Numbered from the stretch's first letter, positions 1-5,511 are shown. The stretch: 5,511 bases of DNA from Actinomycetes bacterium (GCA_023423215.1 JAFAFZ010000212.1:1-5511), one strand, 5' to 3'. Made by a program: numbers and translations. Notes: generated from the letters alone by a model not told the origin.

Positions 1-20
1 CGATCGGGCTCGCCCCGGCG

Positions 21-707
21 GTGCTGCAGGTCGCCGACCTGCGCTCGGGCTACGGCCAGGTCGAGGTGCTCCACGGCGTGGACCTGCGGGCGAACGCGGG
101 CGAGATCACCGTGCTGCTCGGCGCGAACGGCGCCGGCAAGTCGACGTTGTGCTCGACCCTCGCCGGCACGCTGGGTGCCACGTCCGGCTCGATCGAGCTC
201 GACGGCGTCGACGTCACGCGTGTGCCCGCCCACGAACGTGCGACGCTCGGGCTGGCCTCGGCACCCGAGAGCCGCGGCATCTTCCCCGGCCTGACCGTGG
301 CCGAGAACCTCGAGCTCAGCCTGACCGGCGCGGACGACGTGGCCCAGGTGTACGACCGCTTCCCCAACCTTGCCGAGCGGCGCACGCTCGAGGCCGGCAG
401 CCTCTCCGGCGGCGAGCAGCAGATGCTGGCGCTCGCCCCCGTGACCATCCACCCGCCCCGGGTCCTGGTGGCCGACGAGCCCAGCCTGGGTCTGGCGCCG
501 CTCGTCGTCGAGCAGATCATGCGGCTCTTCCGTGAGCTGAGCGACGCCGGTACGGCCATCGTGCTGGTCGAGGAGAAGGCCACCCACGTGCTGTCCTTCG
601 CCGACTCGGTCGTGCTGCTCTCACGGGGCCGGGCCTCGTGGCACGGCGCCGCGGACCAGATCGACCTGTCGGCCGTCGCCGACTCGTACCTGGAGGTGCG
701 TCGATGA
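21..707 (+). CDS. livF: LivF-type ATPase of a branched-chain amino acid (HAAT family) ABC importer
   Basis: Cytoplasmic ATP-hydrolysing subunit that would pair with a LivG ATPase and two LivH/LivM permeases to import branched-chain amino acids or related solutes. Seen: Walker A GANGAGKST at residues 34-42, a LivF-style Q-loop region (PESRGIFPGLTVAENL, about 82-97) in which Glu replaces the usual Gln, signature LSGGEQQM 128-135, Walker B VLVADEPS 148-155 followed by LGLAP, and VEEKATHVL near 183-191 where other ABC ATPases have the H-loop His. The Glu at the Q-loop and the missing His are normal for LivF. Odd: the conserved Ala-Arg-Ala-Leu after the signature reads Ala-Pro-Val-Thr (139-142). 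The GTG at 21 gives the usual LivF N-terminus, but no Shine-Dalgarno precedes it and the frame is open to the left edge, so the true start may be upstream. The stop overlaps the livG start. The family is sure; the substrate is not. Confidence 0.9.
   Translation: MLQVADLRSGYGQVEVLHGVDLRANAGEITVLLGANGAGKSTLCSTLAGTLGATSGSIELDGVDVTRVPAHERATLGLASAPESRGIFPGLTVAENLELSLTGADDVAQVYDRFPNLAERRTLEAGSLSGGEQQMLALAPVTIHPPRVLVADEPSLGLAPLVVEQIMRLFRELSDAGTAIVLVEEKATHVLSFADSVVLLSRGRASWHGAADQIDLSAVADSYLEVRR
692..696 (+). promoter_or_regulatory. Shine-Dalgarno for livG
   Basis: GGAGG lies seven bases before the ATG at 704, inside the last codons of livF. It fixes the livG start at the ATG overlapping the livF stop (ATGA). 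A GTG 66 bases upstream in the same frame would only add a basic stretch unlike the family. Confidence 0.8.
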
Positions 708-1513
708 GCCCCGAACCCACCGGTGCCACGGCGACGGTCGACGGCCAGGCCGCGACGTCGGTGCTCGAGGTCGACCACGTCACGGTGCGGTTCGGCGGGG
801 TCGTGGCGCTGCACGACGTGGACCTGGACCTGCGCCACGGCGAGATCCACGGGCTCATCGGCCCGAACGGCGCGGGCAAGACGACGCTGTTCGACGTCAT
901 CTCCGGCATCCGGCGCCCGACCACCGGCACCGTGCGGCTGGACGGCACCGACGTCGGTCGTCGCTCCGCGTCCTGGCGGGCGCGCCACGGTCTGCGCCGC
1001 ACGTTCCAGCGTCAGCAGGTCTTCGGCGCACTGACCGTCGCCGACAACCTGCGGGCCGCGCTCGAGGGCGACGGACGGCGCGGGGGTGTGGTGCTGGACC
1101 TGCTCGGCGCGTCCGGCGTGCGACGCTCGGCGAACCACGACGACGAGCGGGTCGAGTCGATGCTCGAAACCTGCCACCTCACCGCCATGCGCGACCTGCC
1201 CGCGTCCTCGCTGCCGATCGGCGCGGCGCGCATGGTGGAGCTCGCTCGTGCGCTCATCGGCGAGCCGACCGTGCTGCTCCTGGACGAGCCGACCTCCGGC
1301 CTGGGCGAGCGTGAGACCGAGCTGATGGCCGACGTCCTGCGGACCCACCTGGCGCAGCGCCGCTGCGGTGCCCTGCTCGTCGAGCACGACGTCGCGTTCG
1401 TCATGGCGTTGTGCCAGCGCATCTCGGTGCTGCACCTGGGCGAGCGCATCGCCAGCGGCACGCCCGACGAGATCCGTGCCGACTCGGCGGTGCAGTCCGC
1501 GTACCTCGGCTGA
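704..1513 (+). CDS. livG: LivG-type ATPase of a branched-chain amino acid (HAAT family) ABC importer
   Basis: Second ATPase of the same importer, 269 aa, close to the usual LivG length. The ABC core starts near residue 20 after a short Ala/Thr-rich lead. Seen: Walker A GPNGAGKTT 53-61, Q-loop RTFQ with Gln102, Walker B VLLLDEPTSGL 190-200 with Asp194 and Glu195, and H-loop EHD with His228. The C-terminal ASGTPDEIR...VQSAYLG is the typical LivG ending. The insertion between the Q-loop and the signature (about 119-165) is also LivG-like. The signature motif is degenerate (LPIGAAR, 170-176, against LSxGQ). ATGA overlap and a good ribosome site indicate coupled translation with livF. As last gene of the run it probably ends the operon, although no clear terminator follows. 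LivG is separated from LivF by the FQ Q-loop and EHD; the transported solute cannot be told. Confidence 0.92.
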   Translation: MSPEPTGATATVDGQAATSVLEVDHVTVRFGGVVALHDVDLDLRHGEIHGLIGPNGAGKTTLFDVISGIRRPTTGTVRLDGTDVGRRSASWRARHGLRRTFQRQQVFGALTVADNLRAALEGDGRRGGVVLDLLGASGVRRSANHDDERVESMLETCHLTAMRDLPASSLPIGAARMVELARALIGEPTVLLLDEPTSGLGERETELMADVLRTHLAQRRCGALLVEHDVAFVMALCQRISVLHLGERIASGTPDEIRADSAVQSAYLG

Positions 1514-1555
1514 CGCACCGAACGTTCTTCGAGTAGTCGGCGACCACAGCTGCTG

Positions 1556-1561
1556 TAAAAT
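1556..1561 (+). promoter_or_regulatory. Possible -10 box upstream of the azoreductase gene
   Basis: TAAAAT matches the TATAAT consensus at five of six positions and sits in the most AT-rich patch of this part of the window, 47 bases before the TTG start at 1609. No convincing -35 is seen: TAGTCG at 1534-1539, sixteen bases away, matches only three positions. Inferred from composition and placement only. Confidence 0.35.
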
Positions 1562-1597
1562 GCAGTAACGAGCGCCTCCCTCGAGGTGTCGCAGCAC

Positions 1598-1602
1598 GGG
1601 GG
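1598..1602 (+). promoter_or_regulatory. Shine-Dalgarno-like GGGGG supporting the TTG start at 1609
   Basis: Five G residues lie six bases before TTG 1609. This supports the rare TTG start, since no ATG or GTG exists in frame between the upstream stop at 1534-1536 and the conserved N-terminal strand. Confidence 0.5.
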
Positions 1603-1608
1603 TTCGAC

Positions 1609-2253
1609 TTGCTCCAGGCCACCAGCACCGAGACGCAGATCCTGCTCCGGGTCGACTCGAGCCCACGTCCCCGCAGCGTGACCGCCGCCCTGACCGAGGT
1701 GTACGCAGACGAGTGGGTGGCAGCCCGCCCCGAATCGCAGGTCATCCACCACGACCTGCCCCGGCTCAACCTCCCGCACCTGAACGCGACCGAGATGGGC
1801 GCGTGGTTCGCCGAGCCGGACGAGCACACCGACCTGCACGAGCTCGTCCTGGCACGCAGCAACGGACTGATCGACGACGTCCTGGCGGCCGAGGAGATCG
1901 TGATCGGCGCTCCGATGTGGAACTTCTCGATCCCGTCGAGCCTGAAGGCCTGGATCGACCACATCACCAAGGCGGGACGCACCATCGCCTTCGGCCCGGA
2001 CGGACCGGCGGGCATCGTGCCCGCTCGCCGCGCCGTGGTGATCAGCTCGCGGGGCAGCGACTACCGGCCGGGCAGCCCCCTGGAGGCCCTCGACATGCAG
2101 GAGCCGTACCTCCGGCTGATCCTCGGGTTCCTCGGCGTCGAGGACGTGGTCGTGGTGAACGTGGATCGCCAGGGTCCGACCTATCCCGACGCACCCGAGT
2201 ACGTCAGCGAGGCTCGGACGACGGTCGAGGAGCTGGCCCGGCGCACCGCCTGA
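1609..2253 (+). CDS. azoR: FMN-dependent NADH:quinone/azo reductase (AzoR/AcpD-like flavodoxin fold)
   Basis: Predicted soluble flavoprotein that uses NAD(P)H for two-electron reduction of quinones or azo compounds, by family knowledge. The 214 aa length is usual for AzoR. Seen: N-terminal strand ILLRVDSSPRPRS (11-23), whose SSPR loop binds the FMN phosphate; IVIGAPMWNFSIPSSLKAW (97-115), the PMxNFxIPSxLKAWID motif that contacts flavin; the KAGRTIAFGPDGPAGI segment (121-136); and SSRGSDY (146-152), equivalent to the RGGxY flavin loop. TTG is the only possible start that keeps the first strand. The gene stands alone between the importer operon and the glycosylase, with its own likely promoter. 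In some bacteria azoR genes are controlled by a nearby regulator, but the TetR gene here belongs to another, minus-strand unit, so a link is only speculation. Natural substrate unknown. Confidence 0.9.
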   Translation: MLQATSTETQILLRVDSSPRPRSVTAALTEVYADEWVAARPESQVIHHDLPRLNLPHLNATEMGAWFAEPDEHTDLHELVLARSNGLIDDVLAAEEIVIGAPMWNFSIPSSLKAWIDHITKAGRTIAFGPDGPAGIVPARRAVVISSRGSDYRPGSPLEALDMQEPYLRLILGFLGVEDVVVVNVDRQGPTYPDAPEYVSEARTTVEELARRTA

Positions 2254-2326
2254 CCGCACCGCGACGGGGACCGACCGGTGCCCGCGCAGCGACGCCGGAC
2301 GACCCGCGCCCGCGCGGAACCACCGT

Positions 2327-2364
2327 CGGGGAGCTGTGCCATCCTTCGGGACATCGCTCCCCCG
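2327..2364 (+). terminator. Possible GC-rich hairpin after the azoreductase gene
   Basis: CGGGGAGC (2327-2334) can pair with GCTCCCCCG (2356-2364), eight pairs with one bulged C. The 21-base loop holds a small TCC-TTCG-GGA hairpin. A second short GC hairpin, CCGCGC/GCGCGG, lies at 2304-2317. There is no U tract. The 178-base gap 2254-2431 has no other recognisable content; these structures could end azoR transcription or be chance pairing in GC-rich DNA. Confidence 0.3.
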
Positions 2365-2431
2365 CCCGCTGACCGGCCCCCGACGACCGCTCGCTCCTGC
2401 TCGACGCGCCTCGCCCCGGCGACCTGATCAC

Positions 2432-3370
2432 GTGCAGCGGACCCTCACCCTCGAGATCCCGGTCGACCTCGTCGCCACGCTCTCGCCGCTGCGCCGCGGG
2501 CGCAACGATCCCTGCATGGCGCTCTCGCCGGACGAGGCGTGGCGCGCCACCCGCACCGCCGACGGCCCTGCGCTGATCCACCTCCACCGGGCGGACGCCG
2601 CTCGAGTCGTCGTGCGCGCCTGGGGTCCCGGCCGCGACTGGGCGCTCGACCACGCCGACGGCCTCGTCGGCGCGCAGGACGACCCCTCGCCGCTGGAGCG
2701 GATGCTCCAGACGGTCCGGACCCCCGAACGGGCGATCCTGCAGCGGCTGCACCGCCACCACGGGGGCCTCCGGCTCCCGCGCACGCTCGCGGTGGCCGAG
2801 ACGCTGACGCCGGTGATCCTGGAGCAGCGGGTCACCGGCCAGGAGGCGTGGCGCAGCTACCGCCGCCTCGTCCACGAGCTCGGTGCACCGGCACCCGTCG
2901 CGCCGACGGGCGGCCCGCAGCTCTGGCTCCCACCCGAGCCGGCGACGCTGGTCGACCTGCCGAGCTGGCACTACCACCGCCTCGGGGTCGAACGTCGACG
3001 GGCCGAGACCATCGTCCGGGTCAACCGACTCGCCCCGCGACTGCACCGCGCCGTCACCGACCCGACGAGCGACCGCGACGTCGATTCGATGCTGCGCTCC
3101 GTCCCCGGAGTCGGGCAGTGGACGATCGCCGAGACGGCTCGCACGACGGTCGGCGATCCCGATGCGGTCAGCACCGGCGACTTCCACCTGCCGAACACCG
3201 TGGCGTGGCTCTTCCGCCGACGAGCGCGCAGCGACGACGACGAGATGCTCCGACTGCTCGAGCCCTACCGCGGGCAGCGCGGGCGGGTGCTGCGGCTCGT
3301 CATGCTCAGCCGGACGCGTGCGCCGAAGTTCGGGCCCAAGGGCCGCATCCTCGACATCCGATCGATCTGA
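2432..3370 (+). CDS. AlkA-like DNA-3-methyladenine glycosylase (HhH-GPD superfamily)
   Basis: Predicted base-excision repair enzyme that flips and removes alkylated purines from DNA. The 312 aa product resembles the actinobacterial AlkA-like family, with an N-terminal domain (PVDLVATLSPLRRGRNDP, 10-27) and a helical HhH-GPD domain. Seen: VILEQRVTGQEAW (128-140) at the position of AlkA's VGQQVS helix; helix-hairpin-helix LRSVPGVGQWTIAE (221-234), which grips the DNA backbone; and VSTGDFHLPN (246-255), where Asp250 aligns with the catalytic Asp238 of E. coli AlkA. The C-terminal EPYRGQRGRVLRLV is also family-typical. GTG 2432 is preferred because it begins just before the conserved N-terminus. 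GTG 2336 would add 32 Pro/Arg-rich residues and has a purine run only two bases away. No good ribosome site precedes 2432, so the start is the weakest point. Substrate range is not deducible. Confidence 0.85.
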   Translation: MQRTLTLEIPVDLVATLSPLRRGRNDPCMALSPDEAWRATRTADGPALIHLHRADAARVVVRAWGPGRDWALDHADGLVGAQDDPSPLERMLQTVRTPERAILQRLHRHHGGLRLPRTLAVAETLTPVILEQRVTGQEAWRSYRRLVHELGAPAPVAPTGGPQLWLPPEPATLVDLPSWHYHRLGVERRRAETIVRVNRLAPRLHRAVTDPTSDRDVDSMLRSVPGVGQWTIAETARTTVGDPDAVSTGDFHLPNTVAWLFRRRARSDDDEMLRLLEPYRGQRGRVLRLVMLSRTRAPKFGPKGRILDIRSI

Positions 3371-3390
3371 GCTCGGCGAGCCGAGATCAG
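3367..3390. terminator. Bidirectional hairpin between convergent genes, containing both stop codons
   Basis: The inverted repeat pairs at every position except one G/A mismatch (3371/3386): outer arm CTGA with TCAG, inner arm CTCGGC (3372-3377) with GCCGAG (3380-3385), two-base centre. The glycosylase stop TGA (3368-3370) pairs exactly with the complement of the TetR stop (3387-3389). Being symmetric, it would form in RNA from either strand. There is no U tract on either side, so it would be a U-less terminator or RNA 3'-end stabiliser; that function is inferred. Confidence 0.6.
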
Positions 3391-3986
3391 CGGGCTGCGG
3401 CGGCGCGGAGGTCGGCGACGATCAGCTCCACGGTGTGGGCGATCGCGTCGGGCACACGATCGAGCGGCAGCCCGTAGAGGTCGTGCATCGGCCACGCCGC
3501 GTCGACGCCGGACAGCCGCAGCAGCACCGCCGTCGCGTCCTCGGTCGCGTCGGCGGGCGCGCCGATCGAGGCGACGACCTCGCGCACCGACTCGATGCGG
3601 TCGCGCCGGCGTTCCTGGCGCAGCTCGGGCCAGCGTGAGGCCATGTTGGAGAGTGCGCGGCTGGCCGGCGTGGCGAGCGCCATGCGCTGGATGTCACGGA
3701 AGTACCGAGGCAGGTCGTCCGGATCTTCGGCGGCGACCACCCGGTCGACGAAGATCCGGGAGTCGAACCACTCGGCCAGCGCGCTGATCTGGCTCTCGCG
3801 GTTCGGGAAGTAGGCGTGCACGGTGCGGACCGACACACCTGCCGCCTCGGCCGCCTGGCTGGGCGAGAGCTGGTCGTTGCCGGGGACCGAGAGCTGGTCG
3901 GCGAACGCCTCGAGGATGGCCTCACGGGTCGCCGCGACCTGGGCCTCTCGGCGCGGGCTGACGTAGCGGCGGACCTGTGCGGTCAC
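3387..3986 (-). CDS. TetR-family transcriptional regulator
   Basis: Predicted ligand-responsive DNA-binding repressor, acting as a dimer. The 199 aa length is typical. Seen: an N-terminal helix (RREAQVAATREAILEAFADQ, 12-31) followed by the TetR helix-turn-helix QAAEAAGVSVRTVHAYFPNR (44-63), with recognition helix VSVRTVHAYF and the downstream ESQISALAEWFD of the family. The C-terminal part, about 80-199, is the variable, all-helical ligand domain and identifies no effector. The start is GTG at 3986, overlapping the cupin stop in a GTGA sequence, so the gene is second in a cupin-tetR operon and is probably translated by coupling; only a weak GAG serves as ribosome site. A regulator co-transcribed with a small enzyme gene commonly controls its own operon. 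The inverted repeat at 4447-4473 upstream of the cupin is one candidate operator. The family is sure; target and ligand are unknown. Confidence 0.92.
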   Translation of the reverse strand: MTAQVRRYVSPRREAQVAATREAILEAFADQLSVPGNDQLSPSQAAEAAGVSVRTVHAYFPNRESQISALAEWFDSRIFVDRVVAAEDPDDLPRYFRDIQRMALATPASRALSNMASRWPELRQERRRDRIESVREVVASIGAPADATEDATAVLLRLSGVDAAWPMHDLYGLPLDRVPDAIAHTVELIVADLRAAAAR

Positions 3987-4414
3987 CGGCTGAACTCGAT
4001 GCCGTGCGCCTCGCCGACGCGGATGATCCCGGGGACGTCGGGCGGGTCCATGGCGACCGTGGTGGCGACCGTCTCGAAGAACGGCGACGCGAGCCCCTTG
4101 GTGGTGATGGTCAGGAAGTGGGCCTCGGTCAGGTTCCGGTACCCGTGGACGGTGCCGGCGGGGACGTGGGCGACGTCGCCGGGGCCGATCACGATCGGAT
4201 CGGCGTCACCGATCCGGACCTCGAGCTCGCCGGCGAGGACGACGTAGGTCTCCTCCCAGTCGTGCTGGTGCGGCGGCGGCCCGGCGTCGGCGGGTCCGGT
4301 CGTGTCGAAGATCTCGATCGCCGAGCCCATCGCCGTGGTGAGCACGGGTCGAAGGGTCTCGCCGAGGACGACGTGGCCGGCGACGTCGGCGCCGCGGGTG
4401 ATGGTTCCGGTCAT
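3983..4414 (-). CDS. Small single-domain cupin (metal-binding beta-barrel protein)
   Basis: A 143 aa single-cupin protein, predicted cytoplasmic since no signal peptide or membrane segment is seen. Both cupin motifs are intact. Motif 1 is PPHQHDWEETYVVLAGELEV with His49, His51, Glu55 and Gly62. Motif 2 is GDVAHVPAGTVHGYRN with Gly79, Pro85, Gly87, His90 and Asn94. His49, His51, Glu55 and His90 form the standard metal site, so it may be a dioxygenase, isomerase or small-molecule binding protein; the sequence does not decide which. The ATG at 4414 has GGAG (4422-4425 on the plus strand as CTCC) seven bases upstream. A longer reading in this frame runs into the RCC1 gene's DNA and is rejected. 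It is the first gene of a two-gene unit with the TetR gene, suggesting that its ligand or substrate may be the regulator's inducer; this is inference. Confidence 0.88.
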   Translation of the reverse strand: MTGTITRGADVAGHVVLGETLRPVLTTAMGSAIEIFDTTGPADAGPPPHQHDWEETYVVLAGELEVRIGDADPIVIGPGDVAHVPAGTVHGYRNLTEAHFLTITTKGLASPFFETVATTVAMDPPDVPGIIRVGEAHGIEFSR

Positions 4415-4421
4415 GGTGGTG

Positions 4422-4425
4422 CTCC
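4422..4425 (-). promoter_or_regulatory. Shine-Dalgarno for the cupin gene
   Basis: GGAG on the minus strand, seven bases before ATG 4414. It decides the cupin start against longer in-frame readings that would overlap the RCC1-repeat gene. Confidence 0.7.
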
Positions 4426-4446
4426 AGTGTGGTGGGGTGAGTCGAA

Positions 4447-4473
4447 CACATCGCGGCGTTCGCCGCTCGTGTG
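4447..4473 (-). promoter_or_regulatory. Strong inverted repeat between the RCC1 and cupin genes (terminator or operator)
   Basis: The core is a perfect six-base-arm repeat, GCGGCG TT CGCCGC at 4453-4466. It is flanked by a second pairing, CACA (4447-4450) with TGTG (4470-4473), across a small internal loop. It lies 27 bases after the RCC1 stop and 32 bases before the cupin start on the minus strand. It has no U tract. It could end RCC1 transcription, or serve as a dyad operator for the TetR regulator encoded in the same operon. Sequence alone does not choose, and no clear -10/-35 pair is seen in the 85-base gap. Confidence 0.5.
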
Positions 4474-4499
4474 GAGATCGGTGAGACAGGTCGAGGCGT

Positions 4500-5511
4500 T
4501 CAGGCGGGCAGGACGGTGACCGGCGTCGGCGAGGAGGGGGCGAAGTTGCCGTCGCCGAGCTGGCCGTAGGCGTTCTTGCCCCAGCACCTGGCCGAGCCGT
4601 CGTGGAGGACGGCGCAGGTGTGGGTGGTCCCCGCGGTGAGCTGCACTGCCTCGTCGACGGCCAGCACCGGGACCGCGAGCGTCGTGTCGGACTCGGTGCC
4701 GTCGCCCACCTGGCCGTAGGAGTTCGCACCCCAGCACGACACGCTGCCGTCGCCGTGCAGCGCACACGAGCGGTAGCCGGTGGCGGCTGCACCCACGGCG
4801 TCGTCGACCCCGATGACCGCCATCGGCACGTTGCCGCCGTCGAACCACGAGCCGTTGCCGAGCACGCCGTTGTTCGGCGCGCCCCAGCAGCGTGCCGTGC
4901 CGTCGCTCACGGTCGCGCAGGTCGCCGATCGGCTGACGGCGACGTCCGTGACGTCCTCGAGCCCTGCGACCTCGTGGACGCCGCTGTCGCCGTAGGGCCC
5001 GCCGGTCTGACCCGCGGTGTTGAAGCCCCAGCAGGTCACGCGGCCGACGCTCGTCCTGACGCACGTGTGGCCCCAGTCGGTGCTGACCTGCACGGCGTCG
5101 TGGACGCCCGGCACCGCGGTCGGGGTCATGGGCCCGTCGCTGTTCAGGTGGTTGGCGCCCCAGCACCACACGGTCCCGTCGCGCAGCACGGCGCAGGTGT
5201 TCAGGTTGCCGGCGTCGATCGACACGGCCGTGGTGATGCCGGGCACGGTGCGGGGAGTGGCGGACTGCTGGTTGCCCGAACCGAGTTGGCCGCGCAGGTT
5301 GTAGCCCCAGCAGCGAACCGTGCCGTCGGCCAGGACGGCGCAGTTGTGGTCGTGGCCAGCGGCCAGGTCGACGACCGAGTCGAGGCCGGCGACGCGCAGG
5401 GGTCGACCCGATTCGACGAGCCGGCTGTCACCGAGCTGGTGGTTTCCGTTCGACCCCCAGCAGCTGACCGAGCCATCGACGCGACGGCCGCAGGTGTGCT
5501 CGTGGCCGGCC
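4500..5511 (-). CDS. RCC1-repeat beta-propeller protein, C-terminal part (5' end outside window)
   Basis: The reading frame is open from the TGA at 4500-4502 to the right edge, so at least 336 C-terminal residues are present and the start is not in the window. The GTG at 5246 is internal: RCC1-repeat sequence continues in the same frame upstream of it to base 5511. Seven repeats of 44-51 residues are visible, each built like GHxHTCAVLxDGTVxCWGxNxxGQLGDG. This is the RCC1 pattern, and seven blades make a full RCC1 propeller. Each repeat carries a Cys in the T/S-C-A part and a second in CWG, ten or eleven residues apart, which suggests a disulfide per blade and so an extracytoplasmic protein. 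The signal peptide that would prove export is outside the window. Bacterial RCC1-repeat proteins are widespread but mostly of unknown role; the eukaryotic Ran-exchange activity should not be assumed. The cupin gene follows on the same strand after 85 bases, probably as a separate unit. Confidence 0.9.
   Translation of the reverse strand, partial: AGHEHTCGRRVDGSVSCWGSNGNHQLGDSRLVESGRPLRVAGLDSVVDLAAGHDHNCAVLADGTVRCWGYNLRGQLGSGNQQSATPRTVPGITTAVSIDAGNLNTCAVLRDGTVWCWGANHLNSDGPMTPTAVPGVHDAVQVSTDWGHTCVRTSVGRVTCWGFNTAGQTGGPYGDSGVHEVAGLEDVTDVAVSRSATCATVSDGTARCWGAPNNGVLGNGSWFDGGNVPMAVIGVDDAVGAAATGYRSCALHGDGSVSCWGANSYGQVGDGTESDTTLAVPVLAVDEAVQLTAGTTHTCAVLHDGSARCWGKNAYGQLGDGNFAPSSPTPVTVLPA
4530..5511 (-). 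repeat. Seven tandem RCC1 repeats (within the coding sequence)
   Basis: The Cys-Trp-Gly codons, read on the plus strand as (g/a/c)cc-cca-gca, begin at 4578, 4728, 4881, 5025, 5157, 5304 and 5454. The intervals are 150, 153, 144, 132, 147 and 150 bases, all multiples of three. The repeats are diverged at DNA level, so this is an old protein-level array and not a recent tandem duplication. Repeat 3 from the left edge of the protein shown (CWG at 5157) lacks GQLGDG and is followed by the shortest unit; repeat 4 (CWG at 5025) has SVGRV in place of the usual DGTV. Confidence 0.85.

Noticed and set aside
1520..1527. GAACGTTC palindrome as an actinobacterial SOS (LexA) box
   Set aside because: The LexA box needs spacing between the GAAC and GTTC halves; here they abut, and the neighbouring azoR is not a typical SOS gene.
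50..1666. A 538-codon open frame on the minus strand across livF, livG and the start of azoR
   Set aside because: It lies opposite well-supported plus-strand genes with intact motifs, and its Arg/Ala/Ser-rich translation shows no domain. Long antisense frames are expected at this GC content.
1012..2259. A 415-codon minus-strand open frame over livG and azoR
   Set aside because: Same cause: antisense shadow of coding DNA, low-complexity product, no recognisable motif.
2204..3187. A 327-codon minus-strand open frame over the glycosylase
   Set aside because: Antisense to a gene with clear HhH and catalytic Asp motifs; no family features of its own.
4415..4792. Upstream extension of the cupin frame to 4792
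   Set aside because: It overlaps the RCC1-repeat gene in another frame, gives a low-complexity Arg/Pro/Ser/Thr sequence, and a good ribosome site plus ATG exists at 4414.
5244..5246. GTG as the start of the RCC1-repeat gene
   Set aside because: Two further complete RCC1 repeats are encoded upstream in the same frame with no stop up to the window edge.
4578..5462. Regularly spaced cccagca words on the plus strand as a possible CRISPR or iteron array
   Set aside because: They are the Cys-Trp-Gly codons of the RCC1 repeats read in reverse; spacing is always a multiple of three and flanking sequence is coding.

Overview
The window is about 70% GC by eye, densely coded, and uses GTG and TTG starts. 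This fits a high-GC actinobacterium. The bacterial RCC1-repeat gene and the style of the Liv ATPases would suit an Acidimicrobiia-type genome, but that placement is inference. No RNA gene, CRISPR array, insertion sequence or integrase was seen.

Plus strand, 1-1513: the end of a HAAT-type (branched-chain amino acid or related solute) ABC importer operon. A LivF-type ATPase overlaps a LivG-type ATPase by four bases (ATGA). The permeases and the binding protein are presumably to the left, outside the window.

Plus strand, 1514-3370: a short AT-richer gap with a promoter-like -10, then an FMN-dependent AzoR-type NAD(P)H:quinone/azo reductase (TTG start). A 178-base gap with GC-rich hairpins follows, then an AlkA-like HhH DNA-3-methyladenine glycosylase. 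These two genes could serve detoxification and alkylation repair respectively, but nothing shows that they work together.

Minus strand, 5511 down to 3387: first (reading 5'->3') the C-terminal part of an RCC1-repeat beta-propeller protein with a conserved cysteine pair in each repeat. Its N-terminus lies beyond the right edge. After an 85-base gap containing a strong inverted repeat comes a two-gene operon: a small metal-binding-type cupin and a TetR-family regulator, overlapping by four bases (GTGA). The glycosylase and tetR genes converge with 16 bases between them, and a hairpin there includes both stop codons.

No clearly new multi-gene system is visible. The points most worth a second look are the Cys-paired RCC1 protein that runs off the edge, the coupled cupin-TetR unit with its upstream inverted repeat, the compact convergent terminator, and the unusual residues around the LivF and LivG signature motifs.
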